Source: Acidimicrobiaceae bacterium (lineage in GTDB: Bacteria > Actinomycetota > Acidimicrobiia > Acidimicrobiales > Ilumatobacteraceae). Taken from it: a stretch of DNA of 64,000 nt. Below, in pieces: positions 47,963-56,364 of this stretch. Location of the stretch: assembly GCA_003569125.1 (NCBI GenBank), contig BGOG01000004.1, positions 29,608 through 93,607 on the forward strand, read 5' to 3'. The position numbers and the translations under genes are program-made. The notes beneath the pieces are model-generated. The model saw only the letters and a program-made list of their open reading frames with translations. It was not told where the DNA came from and made no database searches. Numbering within the stretch: position 1 is the stretch's first letter; every line of letters begins with the position of its first letter.

Positions 47963-49426
47963 ATGCTCGCTCTTTTGGAGATTTTCGACCCGAACCATCC
48001 CCCAACGCCACTTCGACACCGACCACACTTAGTTTCGTTGACAACACAAAATTTACTTTCTGAAAAAACTCTTGCGCAGATTTCTGAAATTTTCTCGACT
48101 CCTGCTGGTTCGAGAGTCGTGCTTGACACTTCGGTGCTGGTTGCAGACCCAAACTGTTTAAGTTGCTTTCCGAATTGCGCGATCGTAATCCCGTTGACGG
48201 TGATTGAAGAACTTGACGGATTAAAAGCTCGAATGGACGACGTTGGAAGGTCAGCGCGAAGCGCACTTCGGTCAATCGAAGAACTCCGCCGCAAAGCAGG
48301 TGGCTCGCTAAAGGATCCGACACCGATCAATGGCACCGATACGAGCGGCACAGTGCAAATTGAAGTCAACGGAATTCAACATCACCTGCTGATTGAACAC
48401 GGACTTGATCCAAAAGTGCCCGATAATCGAATCATCGGTGCCGCGCTCGGTCAGGCAACTATTTCTCCGACTTGCATCGTCTCAAATGATGCGGCATTGC
48501 GAATCAAAGCCGCCCATCTTGGATTAACTGCGCTCGAACATCAACCATTAAGTGGCGGACGAAATGAACGGCCAATGGGTTGGTCGACTTTCGACACGAC
48601 GGTTGAAGTGATCGACGGCCTTTACCAGACAGAAGGCATTGAAAAATCGGATATTGCGCAAGCCGCAGGTTTGTATGAAAATAATTTTGCAGTTTTACGA
48701 TGCGGATCTCAATCGGCGCTAGTTCGTTGTCGTGACAACGAACTTCGACTGATACAACAATCACCGCCCGAAGCATGGGGGCTTCGAGCGAGAAACAAAG
48801 AACAGCGTTTCGCACTTGAGCTACTGCTCGACCCCCAGATCACCGTCGTCGCCCTTGACGGTCGTGCCGGCACCGGAAAAACTGTGCTCGCAATCGCCGC
48901 CGGGCTCGAGCAAGTAGTTGAGCAGCACCGCTATGAACGCCTTGCCGTATATCGACCACTCGTGCCCGTGGGTCGGGCCGATGTGGGTTTTCTTCCCGGA
49001 GGACTTGAAGAAAAGTTGGACCCGTGGATGTCGGCGATTCACGATGCAGTTGTCGCGCTGACTGATGACCGATCTAGTCGAGATGCCCGTGGGCTAATTG
49101 ACGACTTGATTGCCCGCGGCCAACTGACTCTTGAATCTGTGACATTCTTGCGTGGGCGAAGTCTGCAGGCTCAGATCGTCGTTGTCGACGAAGCACAAAA
49201 TCTTGAGCCAACCACTCTCAAGACGATTTTGACCCGCATCGGTGATGGCACCAAAGTGATCTTCACTGGCGACACCAGCCAAATTGATGCGCCGTATATG
49301 GGTGAGTCAAATAATGCCCTAGCAGTTCTCGTACAAGCGTTTTCTGGCCAAAGTTGTTTTGGTCACATCACTCTTGAGGCTTGTGAGCGAAGTGAAGTTG
49401 CAAGTCTCGCTGCCGAATTACTGTGA
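47963..49426 (+). CDS. PIN-PhoH family RNA-processing ATPase
   Basis: 487 residues. N-terminal PIN nuclease domain (VVLDTSVLVADPNCLS, with Asp ligands; SNDAALRIKAAHLGLTA) and C-terminal PhoH ATPase: Walker A VVALDGRAGTGKTVLAIAAG, YERLAVYRPLVPVGRADVGF, IVVVDEAQNLEPTTLKTILT (Walker B) and VIFTGDTSQIDAPY. It probably cuts or unwinds RNA. The first 45 residues before the PIN domain are longer than usual, so a later start (TTG near 48037) is possible. Divergent from hup across an AT-rich region. Confidence 0.85.
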   Translation: MLALLEIFDPNHPPTPLRHRPHLVSLTTQNLLSEKTLAQISEIFSTPAGSRVVLDTSVLVADPNCLSCFPNCAIVIPLTVIEELDGLKARMDDVGRSARSALRSIEELRRKAGGSLKDPTPINGTDTSGTVQIEVNGIQHHLLIEHGLDPKVPDNRIIGAALGQATISPTCIVSNDAALRIKAAHLGLTALEHQPLSGGRNERPMGWSTFDTTVEVIDGLYQTEGIEKSDIAQAAGLYENNFAVLRCGSQSALVRCRDNELRLIQQSPPEAWGLRARNKEQRFALELLLDPQITVVALDGRAGTGKTVLAIAAGLEQVVEQHRYERLAVYRPLVPVGRADVGFLPGGLEEKLDPWMSAIHDAVVALTDDRSSRDARGLIDDLIARGQLTLESVTFLRGRSLQAQIVVVDEAQNLEPTTLKTILTRIGDGTKVIFTGDTSQIDAPYMGESNNALAVLVQAFSGQSCFGHITLEACERSEVASLAAELL

Positions 49427-49460
49427 TGAAAACTGTCACAGTAATTCACACTAAAACGAA

Positions 49461-49490
49461 TTGACAATCCACGCCTGATAGTCATACCCT
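49461..49490 (+). promoter_or_regulatory. Predicted leaderless promoter of whiB
   Basis: TTGACA (49461-49466), 18 bases, TACCCT (49485-49490), then 7 bases to the GTG at 49498. Both hexamers are good. Confidence 0.6.
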
Positions 49491-49497
49491 GCCCTCA

Positions 49498-49950
49498 GTG
49501 CTAAAACCACGGGTTCTCACTGAGTGTGTCCCGAATGTTGATCGGGCCTTAAATAACTTCGTCTCAGAAAAAGATACAAAATTAACTGCTCGGTCAACTG
49601 CTCGCCAAAATGTCGCAGATGGTCAAGACGTGTTAGATGCTTCGCACATCTTGTCGCTGCGCGAAATTCTCAATTGGGGCCAGTTCGCGAACTGCAAGGG
49701 AAAGATGAAATTATTCTTTGCTCCAAAAGCCGAGAGGCCTCAAGCTCGTCAGCGACGCGAAGCGAAGGCACAAAAATTGTGTTCGTCTTGTCCGGTGCAA
49801 GAAAGGTGCAAAGAGTTCGCCCGCGAGAATCATGAGTATGGCTTTTGGGGTGGCGAAAGCGAAGAGCAGCGCCACCTCGCTGGGTTCACGGTGGCCGCAC
49901 CCATCGGGATTCGCGCCAGACATCTGCACAAAACAGCATCAAATAATTAG
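49498..49950 (+). CDS. WhiB-family iron-sulfur regulator
   Basis: 150 residues. Four cysteines C66, C95, C98 and C104 (C-x28-CxxC-x5-C) hold a 4Fe-4S cluster, followed by the WhiB signature GFWGGESEEQR and a short basic tail. Binds sigma factor region 4 in characterised members. The N-terminus of about 60 residues is longer than many WhiBs and may be partly over-extended. Which WhiB subfamily is not certain; mycobacterial whiB2 lies near cofD, but here this gene is 26 kb away. Confidence 0.9.
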   Translation: MLKPRVLTECVPNVDRALNNFVSEKDTKLTARSTARQNVADGQDVLDASHILSLREILNWGQFANCKGKMKLFFAPKAERPQARQRREAKAQKLCSSCPVQERCKEFARENHEYGFWGGESEEQRHLAGFTVAAPIGIRARHLHKTASNN

Positions 49951-50000
49951 TCGCTTGAGTAACGCCAAGTTCGATGTGGCTGGCGTGTCATGATTGGTCT

Positions 50001-50462
50001 ATGCGTTTACGATCAAAATCTCGGGCAATATCAGAACCGAAAACAACAGAATCTTCAAAGCCGTCATCAAACATCCCCAAAGATCCAGATTCGTTTGTAA
50101 CTACTTTCATTGAATCAATTCAAGGACACCGTCTCACTGCGGCCCTTGAAATGGTCGCAGACGACTGTGAATATGACAATGTGCCGATCACAAAAGTTTT
50201 TGGCAGGGCCGCAATCGAACAAACTCTCGGTGGTTTTCTCGCCGAGTGCAGTGCCTATGAGTGGCTCATCCACCATCAGGTTTCAAGTGGCGACTTAGAG
50301 CACGGCGTAGTAATGAACGAGCGTACTGATCGATTCGAAATCGATGGTCGATGGGTGGATCTCGACGTTGCGGGTTTATTTGTTATCAGCAATGGAAAGA
50401 TTGCGTTGTGGAGAGACTATTTTGATCGAGAAATTTTTACAAAAGCACTCGCCGCGAAATAA
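50001..50462 (+). CDS. Limonene-1,2-epoxide hydrolase/SnoaL-like fold protein
   Basis: 153 residues from ATG 50001. FVTTFIESIQGHRLTAALEM, DCEYDNVPITKVFGRAAIEQ and VDLDVAGLFVISNGKIALWR with DYFD, where active-site aspartates and arginine of LEH occur. A conical NTF2-like fold. It could hydrolyse epoxides or be a generic SnoaL-like protein. The first 30 residues are low complexity. Upstream of the exonuclease. Confidence 0.7.
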   Translation: MRLRSKSRAISEPKTTESSKPSSNIPKDPDSFVTTFIESIQGHRLTAALEMVADDCEYDNVPITKVFGRAAIEQTLGGFLAECSAYEWLIHHQVSSGDLEHGVVMNERTDRFEIDGRWVDLDVAGLFVISNGKIALWRDYFDREIFTKALAAK

Positions 50463-50488
50463 CTCGCGTCACTACAACACTCATTCGT

Positions 50489-50494
50489 TAGATT
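50489..50494 (+). promoter_or_regulatory. Predicted leaderless -10 hexamer of the exonuclease gene
   Basis: TAGATT, 7 bases before the ATG at 50502. Confidence 0.5.
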
Positions 50495-50501
50495 GCCGTT
50501 A

Positions 50502-51092
50502 ATGATTAATGATCTAACCGACAAGTCACTCGAAGAAATTCGATTTGCGGTCGTCGATACCGAGACCACCGGCTTGTCTGGCACTGACGATTACGTGTTG
50601 CAACTGGGCGTCGTGATCTCTCGGGCCGATGGCACGATCGAAGAACAATACGAAACTTTTGTCAGACGCAATTTCTGGAGACCGGGTCGGCTCGGCGCCT
50701 TCAAAATACACGGCATCACGAGACGCAATCTGAGGTGCGGTATTGCTCCAAGCGAAATGCTCGAACGACTCAACGGTTATCTCGTCAACACAATATTTGT
50801 GGCGCACAATGCAAAGTTCGATATTGCGTTTCTGACCGGCGAAGCCAGCCGCGCCAAGACATCAATCAAACTAAATGGCCCGCTCGATACATTGAAACTT
50901 TCTCGAGCCCTAGACCCGAAGCGCTCGTTGTCGCATCGTCTGCGTGATGTCACGGCGCGCTACAACGTCGTTGTAAGTCGTCCTCATGATGCTCTTGCCG
51001 ATGCCTTGGGCACCGCACTGGTATTGCCTCACCTGCTTCGAAGTCACAACATCACTACTTGCGAGCAGTTGGCATCCCACTTCGGGGCCTAA
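50502..51092 (+). CDS. DnaQ-like 3'-5' exonuclease
   Basis: 196 residues. DEDDh exonuclease motifs: FAVVDTETTGLSG (ExoI, D and E), FVAHNAKFDIAFL (ExoII), SRPHDALADALGTALVLPHL (ExoIII, H and D). Removes 3' nucleotides from DNA or RNA; could proofread or repair DNA. Short, single domain, without polymerase or UvrC-like extension. Start ATG 50502 with a TAGATT hexamer 7 bases upstream. Convergent with pafC (stop 2 bases before its end). Confidence 0.87.
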   Translation: MINDLTDKSLEEIRFAVVDTETTGLSGTDDYVLQLGVVISRADGTIEEQYETFVRRNFWRPGRLGAFKIHGITRRNLRCGIAPSEMLERLNGYLVNTIFVAHNAKFDIAFLTGEASRAKTSIKLNGPLDTLKLSRALDPKRSLSHRLRDVTARYNVVVSRPHDALADALGTALVLPHLLRSHNITTCEQLASHFGA

Positions 51093-51093
51093 A

Positions 51094-52179
51094 TTAACTG
51101 GTTGCGCCACTCTTTTTATAACGGTCCAAAACAGTCTTGGCGGCTTTCTTGCCAAGGTTTTGGTATTCAACAGGTTTAACAACTTTTACCCCACCACCTG
51201 CACGCAACAACAGCCGACCAAGCCAATCTTGAGAAGTGATCGACATCGTGATATCCACGACATCCATGTTTTTGATGCGCTTATTAACTCGCGAAATATA
51301 CGGGTAAGACTCAACAATCCATCGCGCCGAGGGCTCGACTCGCAGCGTCACTTGCGACATCTTGCCTGAAAACCACTGCTGATCTTGGTCGTCTTGCTCG
51401 TTGAGTTGGTCGAAAATTCCGATTGGTTTGATTTGCTCAATTCGGTCGATTCTAAAAATGCGATCTTCACCAGATTGGTGGTCGTCCGCGGCGACATACC
51501 AACGACCCGCATCTTCGAAAACTTTTCGCGCAGTGATGATTCGTTTTGAGCGCTTTTGTGAAGCCGGCGAAAAATACTCGATGTCACATCGCTCACCCGT
51601 CGCCACTGCCTCGCGAAGTTCTTTGACAAACTTTGCCCGCGGTAGTTCGACTTTGATCGTCTCGGCACCTGTCGGCATAAGTGGTGCAATTTTCGTCAGC
51701 GCCGACGAAAGCGGACCCTTCTTGTTGGCGCCAGGCAACTGCAGCGCCGTTTGGGCCATCACCGAAATCGCAAACAACTCGGCGGTGCTGAGTTTCAGCG
51801 GACGCGAAAACAAAAGTGGAACTTCGGCGATAACCATGCCGTTGTCCATATATACGTCGATCAAAGCATCCGGGGTATACGGTGGCACACCACAAACGGA
51901 AGCCATTTGCAGGTCTTCAATCAGTTCGGCTTCTGTGAGATTGAATTGCTTGGCCATCGTTGAAATTTTCACGCGTTGTCGTTGCATTATCCAGGGCAAC
52001 ATCACGAGCAGCCCTGTCACACGCTGAGCGGCACTGCGCGGACCACGACGACGGGCCTGGTGCGCCGGCTTTTTGACTGGTTTTTTTGGCGCGGCTTTCT
52101 TGACTGGTTTTTTTGGCACGGCTTTCTTGACTGGTTTTTTTGGCACGGCTTTCTTGACTGGTTTTTTCGCCGGCATCAC
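51094..52179 (-). CDS. pafC: PafC-like WYL-domain transcriptional regulator with lysine-rich N-terminal repeats
   Basis: 361 residues. N-terminus has 9-residue repeats (PKKPVKKAV) times about four, then a winged-helix HTH region (RVTGLLVMLPWIMQRQRVKI), a WYL domain (RKVFEDAGRWYVAADDHQSG) and a C-terminal WCX-like region. In mycobacteria, PafB and PafC form a dimer that activates DNA-damage genes independently of LexA. The histone-like tail (K, P, A) is unusual. Start overlaps pafB stop by four bases. Together with the mutasome the DNA-damage theme is strong. Confidence 0.85.
   Translation of the reverse strand: MMPAKKPVKKAVPKKPVKKAVPKKPVKKAAPKKPVKKPAHQARRRGPRSAAQRVTGLLVMLPWIMQRQRVKISTMAKQFNLTEAELIEDLQMASVCGVPPYTPDALIDVYMDNGMVIAEVPLLFSRPLKLSTAELFAISVMAQTALQLPGANKKGPLSSALTKIAPLMPTGAETIKVELPRAKFVKELREAVATGERCDIEYFSPASQKRSKRIITARKVFEDAGRWYVAADDHQSGEDRIFRIDRIEQIKPIGIFDQLNEQDDQDQQWFSGKMSQVTLRVEPSARWIVESYPYISRVNKRIKNMDVVDITMSITSQDWLGRLLLRAGGGVKVVKPVEYQNLGKKAAKTVLDRYKKSGATS
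52075..52167 (-). repeat. 27-bp in-frame tandem repeats encoding PKKPVKKAx
   Basis: Unit gactggtttttttggcacgg plus ctttctt on the plus strand, three full copies (52075-52101, 52102-52128, 52129-52155) and a partial fourth to 52167; units differ at single bases. Each encodes nine residues of the lysine/proline-rich N-terminus of pafC. Confidence 0.95.
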
Positions 52180-53126
52180 TTACCTACCGCTAATTCTTCA
52201 AGCCATTGAATTACTTGCCTGCGCACCGATGCTGGCGCGAGAACTTCTGCACTTTCAACCATTGCAAACAACCACAAACGAAAAGCCGACATATTCGCAC
52301 AAGGAATCGCGAACTCGATGCTTCCGTCTGCGCGCTCTCTGATAATTGCAGCATCACCGAATTCATTTCGCACTCCGGCCGCCAACGGTGCATCCACCAA
52401 CACGGTCGCCGTCGTAAGTTCTCCCTCACCCGCTGCCATCATTTGCTTTTCGGTTGGTACGGCGGCAGCAACATCAAATCCAACAGGCGTTTTAAACGAG
52501 CGCATCTGGCCCGCGGTCACTTTGCCCTCGATTCGGTCGACACGAAATACACGTTGATCTTTTCGCAAATGATCGAAACCAATCAGGTACCAAAATCCGC
52601 TTCTTGACAACATCCCGTAAGGGTCGACTTGGCGTTTCTCGCCTTTGTAGTCGAAGTTGAGAGTTCGCCGCTGCATCACGGCAGTCGTGATAGAACTCAT
52701 GTTTTGATCAACAAATCCGATGTTGACACTCACGGCTGTTGGTCGCAAAACTTTTTCGCCACCTAGTTTCCATAGTGCTTCTTCACCATGCTGAGCGCCA
52801 AGTCGAACCGTCGCCACTGCGAGTTGCAGTGCAACCCGTTCATCATCTGAAAGTTTCAAGTCACTTAGCTCGTAATTCGAGCGATTGACCCAATATGTAA
52901 CTTCGCCAGCAGAATCGCCGCCCAAAGTTTTTGTCTCAATTGGTATCCCCATCTCACGAAGCGCCGCTTTGTCGCGTTCAAATGCCGCTCGCGCCGCCTC
53001 ATCACTATTCGGATATTGCTTGCCGAGTTCTTGACGAACCGCACGAAGCGTCAACGGCCGATTTCGATCTACAAGCAGGGCGAGCAAATTCAACATTCGC
53101 TCGGCTTGGGATATTTTCATGGGCAC
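52176..53126 (-). CDS. pafB: PafB-like WYL-domain transcriptional regulator
   Basis: 316 residues. N-terminal helix-turn-helix (AERMLNLLALLVDRNRPLTL), WYL domain (MLSRSGFWYLIGFDHLRKDQ) with the WYL motif region and a C-terminal WCX domain. Partner of pafC. GTG 53126 start has TACGCT 6 bases upstream. In mycobacteria pafB-pafC sit with the Pup-proteasome genes; no such genes are visible here, so they are decoupled in this window. Confidence 0.87.
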   Translation of the reverse strand: MPMKISQAERMLNLLALLVDRNRPLTLRAVRQELGKQYPNSDEAARAAFERDKAALREMGIPIETKTLGGDSAGEVTYWVNRSNYELSDLKLSDDERVALQLAVATVRLGAQHGEEALWKLGGEKVLRPTAVSVNIGFVDQNMSSITTAVMQRRTLNFDYKGEKRQVDPYGMLSRSGFWYLIGFDHLRKDQRVFRVDRIEGKVTAGQMRSFKTPVGFDVAAAVPTEKQMMAAGEGELTTATVLVDAPLAAGVRNEFGDAAIIRERADGSIEFAIPCANMSAFRLWLFAMVESAEVLAPASVRRQVIQWLEELAVGK

Positions 53127-53132
53127 GCAACC

Positions 53133-53138
53133 AGCGTA
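53133..53138 (-). promoter_or_regulatory. Predicted leaderless -10 hexamer of pafB
   Basis: TACGCT on the minus strand, six bases before the GTG at 53126. It falls in the short gap downstream of pgi. Confidence 0.45.
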
Positions 53139-53144
53139 GGTGAT

Positions 53145-54794
53145 TCAACGATTATTACGATGCCGGCGATACCAGTCAATTAACCCTTGTGTTGAAGTGT
53201 CGTGAGAGTCTTGAAAATTTTGACCGACTTCGGATGGTTTCGTGAACGAATCATATATTTCGGTGGCGAGAGTCTTGCCGAGTTCAACGCCCCACTGATC
53301 AAAACTATTGATACCAAACACGACCCCTTGCACAAATACGCGATGTTCATACATTGCGATCAACGACCCGAGGGTTCGAGCAGACAAACCAGATGCGAGC
53401 ACGGTCGTCGACGGCCGATTACCCGGCATAACCTGGTGCGCGATATTTTCGTCATCGATGTTTTTATTTTTCAGTTCTGCCAGACTGCGTCCAAATGCCA
53501 GGGCTTTTGATTGAGCAAACATATTTGCGATCAGGGTGTCGTGCGCCGAAATCTCTCTGTGTGTTGGTTGGGCAAAGCCAATGAACTCGACTGGCACGAC
53601 ATCGGTACCCTGGTGCAACATTTGAAAAAACGCGTGTTGAACATTCGTGCCTACTCCGCCCCAAATGACCGGTGAAGTTCGCATCGAAGTTGGCGTACCG
53701 TCAACTTGCACCGATTTGCCATTGCTCTCCATTATGAGTTGTTGCAAATAATTCGGCAACAATTTAAGTTGATGGGCGTACGGCACGAAAGCCTGGCTCG
53801 CGTACCCGAGCACGCTGCAGTTCCAGACATCAATCAACCCAAGAATTAGGGGCAGATTATCTTCTGGTGCAGAATCTTGCATTTGATCATCAACCGCTCG
53901 CATTCCGTCAAGAAACTCGTCGAACACATCGGTGCCAAATGCAATCATCGGCGCCAGACTCATCGCCGAAGAGATTGAGTAGCGACCACCAACCCACGGC
54001 CAAATTTTGAAAGCATTAGCGGCCACCACACCCGTCTTTGCGGCACGATCTGGGTATGCGGATACAACCACGAAATGTTCGCCGACAACTTTGCCGTTGA
54101 TCTCAACACCGAGTTTTTCGGCTAGCCAGTGTTTGGCGATTCGAGCATTGCTCAACGTCTCGACGGTATTGAAAGATTTAGAACAGACGACAAATAGCGT
54201 CTCGGCTGCAGTGCACTTCTCTAGAACTAATTGAATCTCGTGAGCGTCGATATTTGCGACGAATGCACATTCAATATCTGATTTATAGTTCTGCGAAAGC
54301 GCGTCGTAGATCAGTGCCGGGCCAAGATCGCTGCCGCCGATACCGAGGCTTACAATTTTCTTGATCTTTTTCTCGCTTCGAACCGAGTCAACAAACTTTT
54401 TTATGGCTTTGCGCTCAGCGTGCACTTCAGCCACGACATCTACACCGTCAACAATCACTGAATTTTTAGTATCAGCACGCAAAAGTGTGTGTAAAACCGA
54501 TTGCTGCTCGGTCAAATTTATTTTTAGACCACTGCGCATCTCGGCAAATTGTTCGACGATTTGTAGATCTTTGGCTAAGGCCAATAACTCATCGAGCGCC
54601 TGTTGGTCAATCAATTGCTTAGAAAAGTCAGCGGAAATCTGGTTATTGACGTCACCTTGATCATCACCCAAAGTTCGACTAAATCTCTCGGAACGACCTG
54701 AATCTTGAGCGAACAGCTCCCGCAGCGATGTCTGGGCGATACGGCTACCTTGGGCCAAAACTCGTTGCCAAACTTTAAAACCCTCGTCAACCAT
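53145..54794 (-). CDS. pgi: Glucose-6-phosphate isomerase
   Basis: Converts glucose-6-phosphate to fructose-6-phosphate. 549 residues from ATG 54794, with TAGCCT 7 bases upstream; the frame extends to a TTG at 54839 that adds 15 unsupported residues. Seen: SLGIGGSDLGPALIYDALSQ, VVCSKSFNTVETLSNARIAK, VGGRYSISSAMSLAPMIAFG, ESNGKSVQVDGTPT and HRVFVQGVVFGINSFDQWGV, all PGI signature sites. Supplies fructose-6-phosphate for mannose pathways among others. Divergent from rarD, overlapping its start region. Confidence 0.96.
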   Translation of the reverse strand: MVDEGFKVWQRVLAQGSRIAQTSLRELFAQDSGRSERFSRTLGDDQGDVNNQISADFSKQLIDQQALDELLALAKDLQIVEQFAEMRSGLKINLTEQQSVLHTLLRADTKNSVIVDGVDVVAEVHAERKAIKKFVDSVRSEKKIKKIVSLGIGGSDLGPALIYDALSQNYKSDIECAFVANIDAHEIQLVLEKCTAAETLFVVCSKSFNTVETLSNARIAKHWLAEKLGVEINGKVVGEHFVVVSAYPDRAAKTGVVAANAFKIWPWVGGRYSISSAMSLAPMIAFGTDVFDEFLDGMRAVDDQMQDSAPEDNLPLILGLIDVWNCSVLGYASQAFVPYAHQLKLLPNYLQQLIMESNGKSVQVDGTPTSMRTSPVIWGGVGTNVQHAFFQMLHQGTDVVPVEFIGFAQPTHREISAHDTLIANMFAQSKALAFGRSLAELKNKNIDDENIAHQVMPGNRPSTTVLASGLSARTLGSLIAMYEHRVFVQGVVFGINSFDQWGVELGKTLATEIYDSFTKPSEVGQNFQDSHDTSTQGLIDWYRRHRNNR

Positions 54795-54801
54795 TGATTT
54801 A

Positions 54802-54807
54802 AGGCTA
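54802..54807 (-). promoter_or_regulatory. Predicted leaderless -10 hexamer of pgi
   Basis: TAGCCT on the minus strand, 7 bases before the ATG at 54794; decides this start. Confidence 0.5.
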
Positions 54808-54826
54808 CTGACTAGGGTGATTGCTC

Positions 54827-55723
54827 GTGTCAAACTCAACTGAGCGCTCTGGTATCGCCTATGGATTAGGTGCCTACATCACGTGGGGTTTATTAACCAT
54901 CTATTGGAAATTTCTAAAACAATTTAACGCAGTTGAACTTATCGGTTGGCGGATCACGACTTCATCAATAATTCTGCTCTCCGTGATTATCTATACAAAA
55001 AAACTGCGCAATTTATTGACCGCGTTGCGCGATCCAAAACTGCGTGCGCGAATCGCCCTCGCCAGCGTCATGCTTTCGATCAACTGGACAACATATGTCT
55101 GGGCGGTTGTCCACGAAAATGTTATTGAGACGGCGCTCGGATATTTTATTTCGCCATTATTTACGATGATCATCGGCTTCGCAGTTCTACGAGAGACCAT
55201 GCGAACGGCACATCGTGCAGTAATCGCGCTGGCCACGGTTGCAATAGTTGTTCTCACCTACTCTTATGGCCGACCGCCATATTTGGCTTTGATCATTGCC
55301 AGTTCTTGGTCGATCTATGGGTATCTCAAAAAACAGGTGCCACTTTCGAGCCTCGAGAGCCTCACGGCAGAGGTTTTCGCGCTCGTGGTGCCAGCTATCG
55401 CGATTCTGTTTTGGTGTTTCAATCGCACAGACAGTGTGCCGAAAAATGCCACGACGATTCAGTGGATTTTTGTTTTGTTCACCGGATTAATGACAGCCGT
55501 TCCTTTACTTCTGTTTGGCGCGGCTTCAAGAAGAGTTCGCCTAAGTTTGCTCGGGCCGATGCAATATCTGGTTCCTTCGTTCAATTTTCTTCTCGGTTGG
55601 TTGGCCTACAACGAGAAACTTGACATCACGCGAATAATTGGTTTTGCCTTCGTTTGGTTTGGTTTGGTTATTTTGATAACAGACTCGCTGAAAACTTCAG
55701 CGACAAAAATCAAAAACGCCTAG
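54827..55723 (+). CDS. rarD: RarD-family EamA-type permease
   Basis: 298 residues from GTG 54827, ten hydrophobic segments. Seen: GIAYGLGAYITWGLLTIYWK (RarD start), VELIGWRITTSSIILLSVII, INWTTYVWAVVHENVIETAL with GYFISPL, and LLGPMQYLVPSFNFLLGWLA with E near the end. A metabolite exporter of the drug/metabolite transporter superfamily; chloramphenicol sensitivity named the family. Substrate unknown. Its end overlaps tetR by four bases, convergent. Confidence 0.85.
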   Translation: MSNSTERSGIAYGLGAYITWGLLTIYWKFLKQFNAVELIGWRITTSSIILLSVIIYTKKLRNLLTALRDPKLRARIALASVMLSINWTTYVWAVVHENVIETALGYFISPLFTMIIGFAVLRETMRTAHRAVIALATVAIVVLTYSYGRPPYLALIIASSWSIYGYLKKQVPLSSLESLTAEVFALVVPAIAILFWCFNRTDSVPKNATTIQWIFVLFTGLMTAVPLLLFGAASRRVRLSLLGPMQYLVPSFNFLLGWLAYNEKLDITRIIGFAFVWFGLVILITDSLKTSATKIKNA

Positions 55724-56346
55724 ACGTTGCTGGCAACGCGAAAGACTTCTCCAACCAAAAGCAACTTCATTGATTTGATCAATTCTGATGTGCGGCGGGC
55801 ATCTTTGTAAACCATATTGAAACGGCCGAGTCCAGACAAGATGACGGTCAACATATCTTCAAGTGACTGCGCCGAAATACTTGAATTGACTTCACCTCGT
55901 GCGATCGCTTTTTCGCACATCTGCAAGAGAATCCGACCAATTCGCCCACTCACTGAAAGCACGGCTTTTAATACTTCTGGATGTCTATGGGCCTCAGAAG
56001 AGACGCTCATCACGAATGCAACGACCGCTGGTTCGCGAACAGTCAATGCGGCAAGCGAATCGACCATGGTCGAGATGTTCTCAGATATCTCAGCATCCGG
56101 GTTGATCGAATCTTCGATAGTTTTGCAAACCAGGTCTTGCACGTCGGTAAACACCGCGACATACATTTCGATTTTCGATGGAAAGTAGTGATAAATCGCT
56201 GCCGTTGTGATGCCGACACTCTGCGCCAGTTTTTTGTTGGTCGTCGCGGCGAATCCTTCAGTGGCGAATGACCGCCGTGCCTCGATCAATAGTCGCTGAC
56301 AAGTATCAACTCCATCGCAATTTGTTGGACGACCTAATTTTGGCAT
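55720..56346 (-). CDS. TetR-family transcriptional regulator
   Basis: 208 residues. N-terminal HTH: EARRSFATEGFAATTNKKLA then QSVGITTAAIYHYFPSKIEM, the TetR recognition helix. Ligand domain follows. Regulated gene is probably the neighbouring hydrolase or rarD. ATG 56346 has TATTGT 7 bases upstream, leaderless type. Confidence 0.9.
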   Translation of the reverse strand: MPKLGRPTNCDGVDTCQRLLIEARRSFATEGFAATTNKKLAQSVGITTAAIYHYFPSKIEMYVAVFTDVQDLVCKTIEDSINPDAEISENISTMVDSLAALTVREPAVVAFVMSVSSEAHRHPEVLKAVLSVSGRIGRILLQMCEKAIARGEVNSSISAQSLEDMLTVILSGLGRFNMVYKDARRTSELIKSMKLLLVGEVFRVASNV

Positions 56347-56353
56347 TGCAAAA

Positions 56354-56359
56354 ACAATA
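56354..56359 (-). promoter_or_regulatory. Predicted leaderless -10 hexamer of tetR
   Basis: TATTGT on the minus strand, 7 bases before the ATG at 56346, in the gap after the hydrolase gene. Confidence 0.5.
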
Positions 56360-56364
56360 GTTAA

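Noticed and set aside
47714..48028. 104-codon minus-strand frame between hup and phoH
   Set aside because: Overlaps the phoH start, has AT-rich composition-driven residues (K, F, I), and shows no ribosome site or family.
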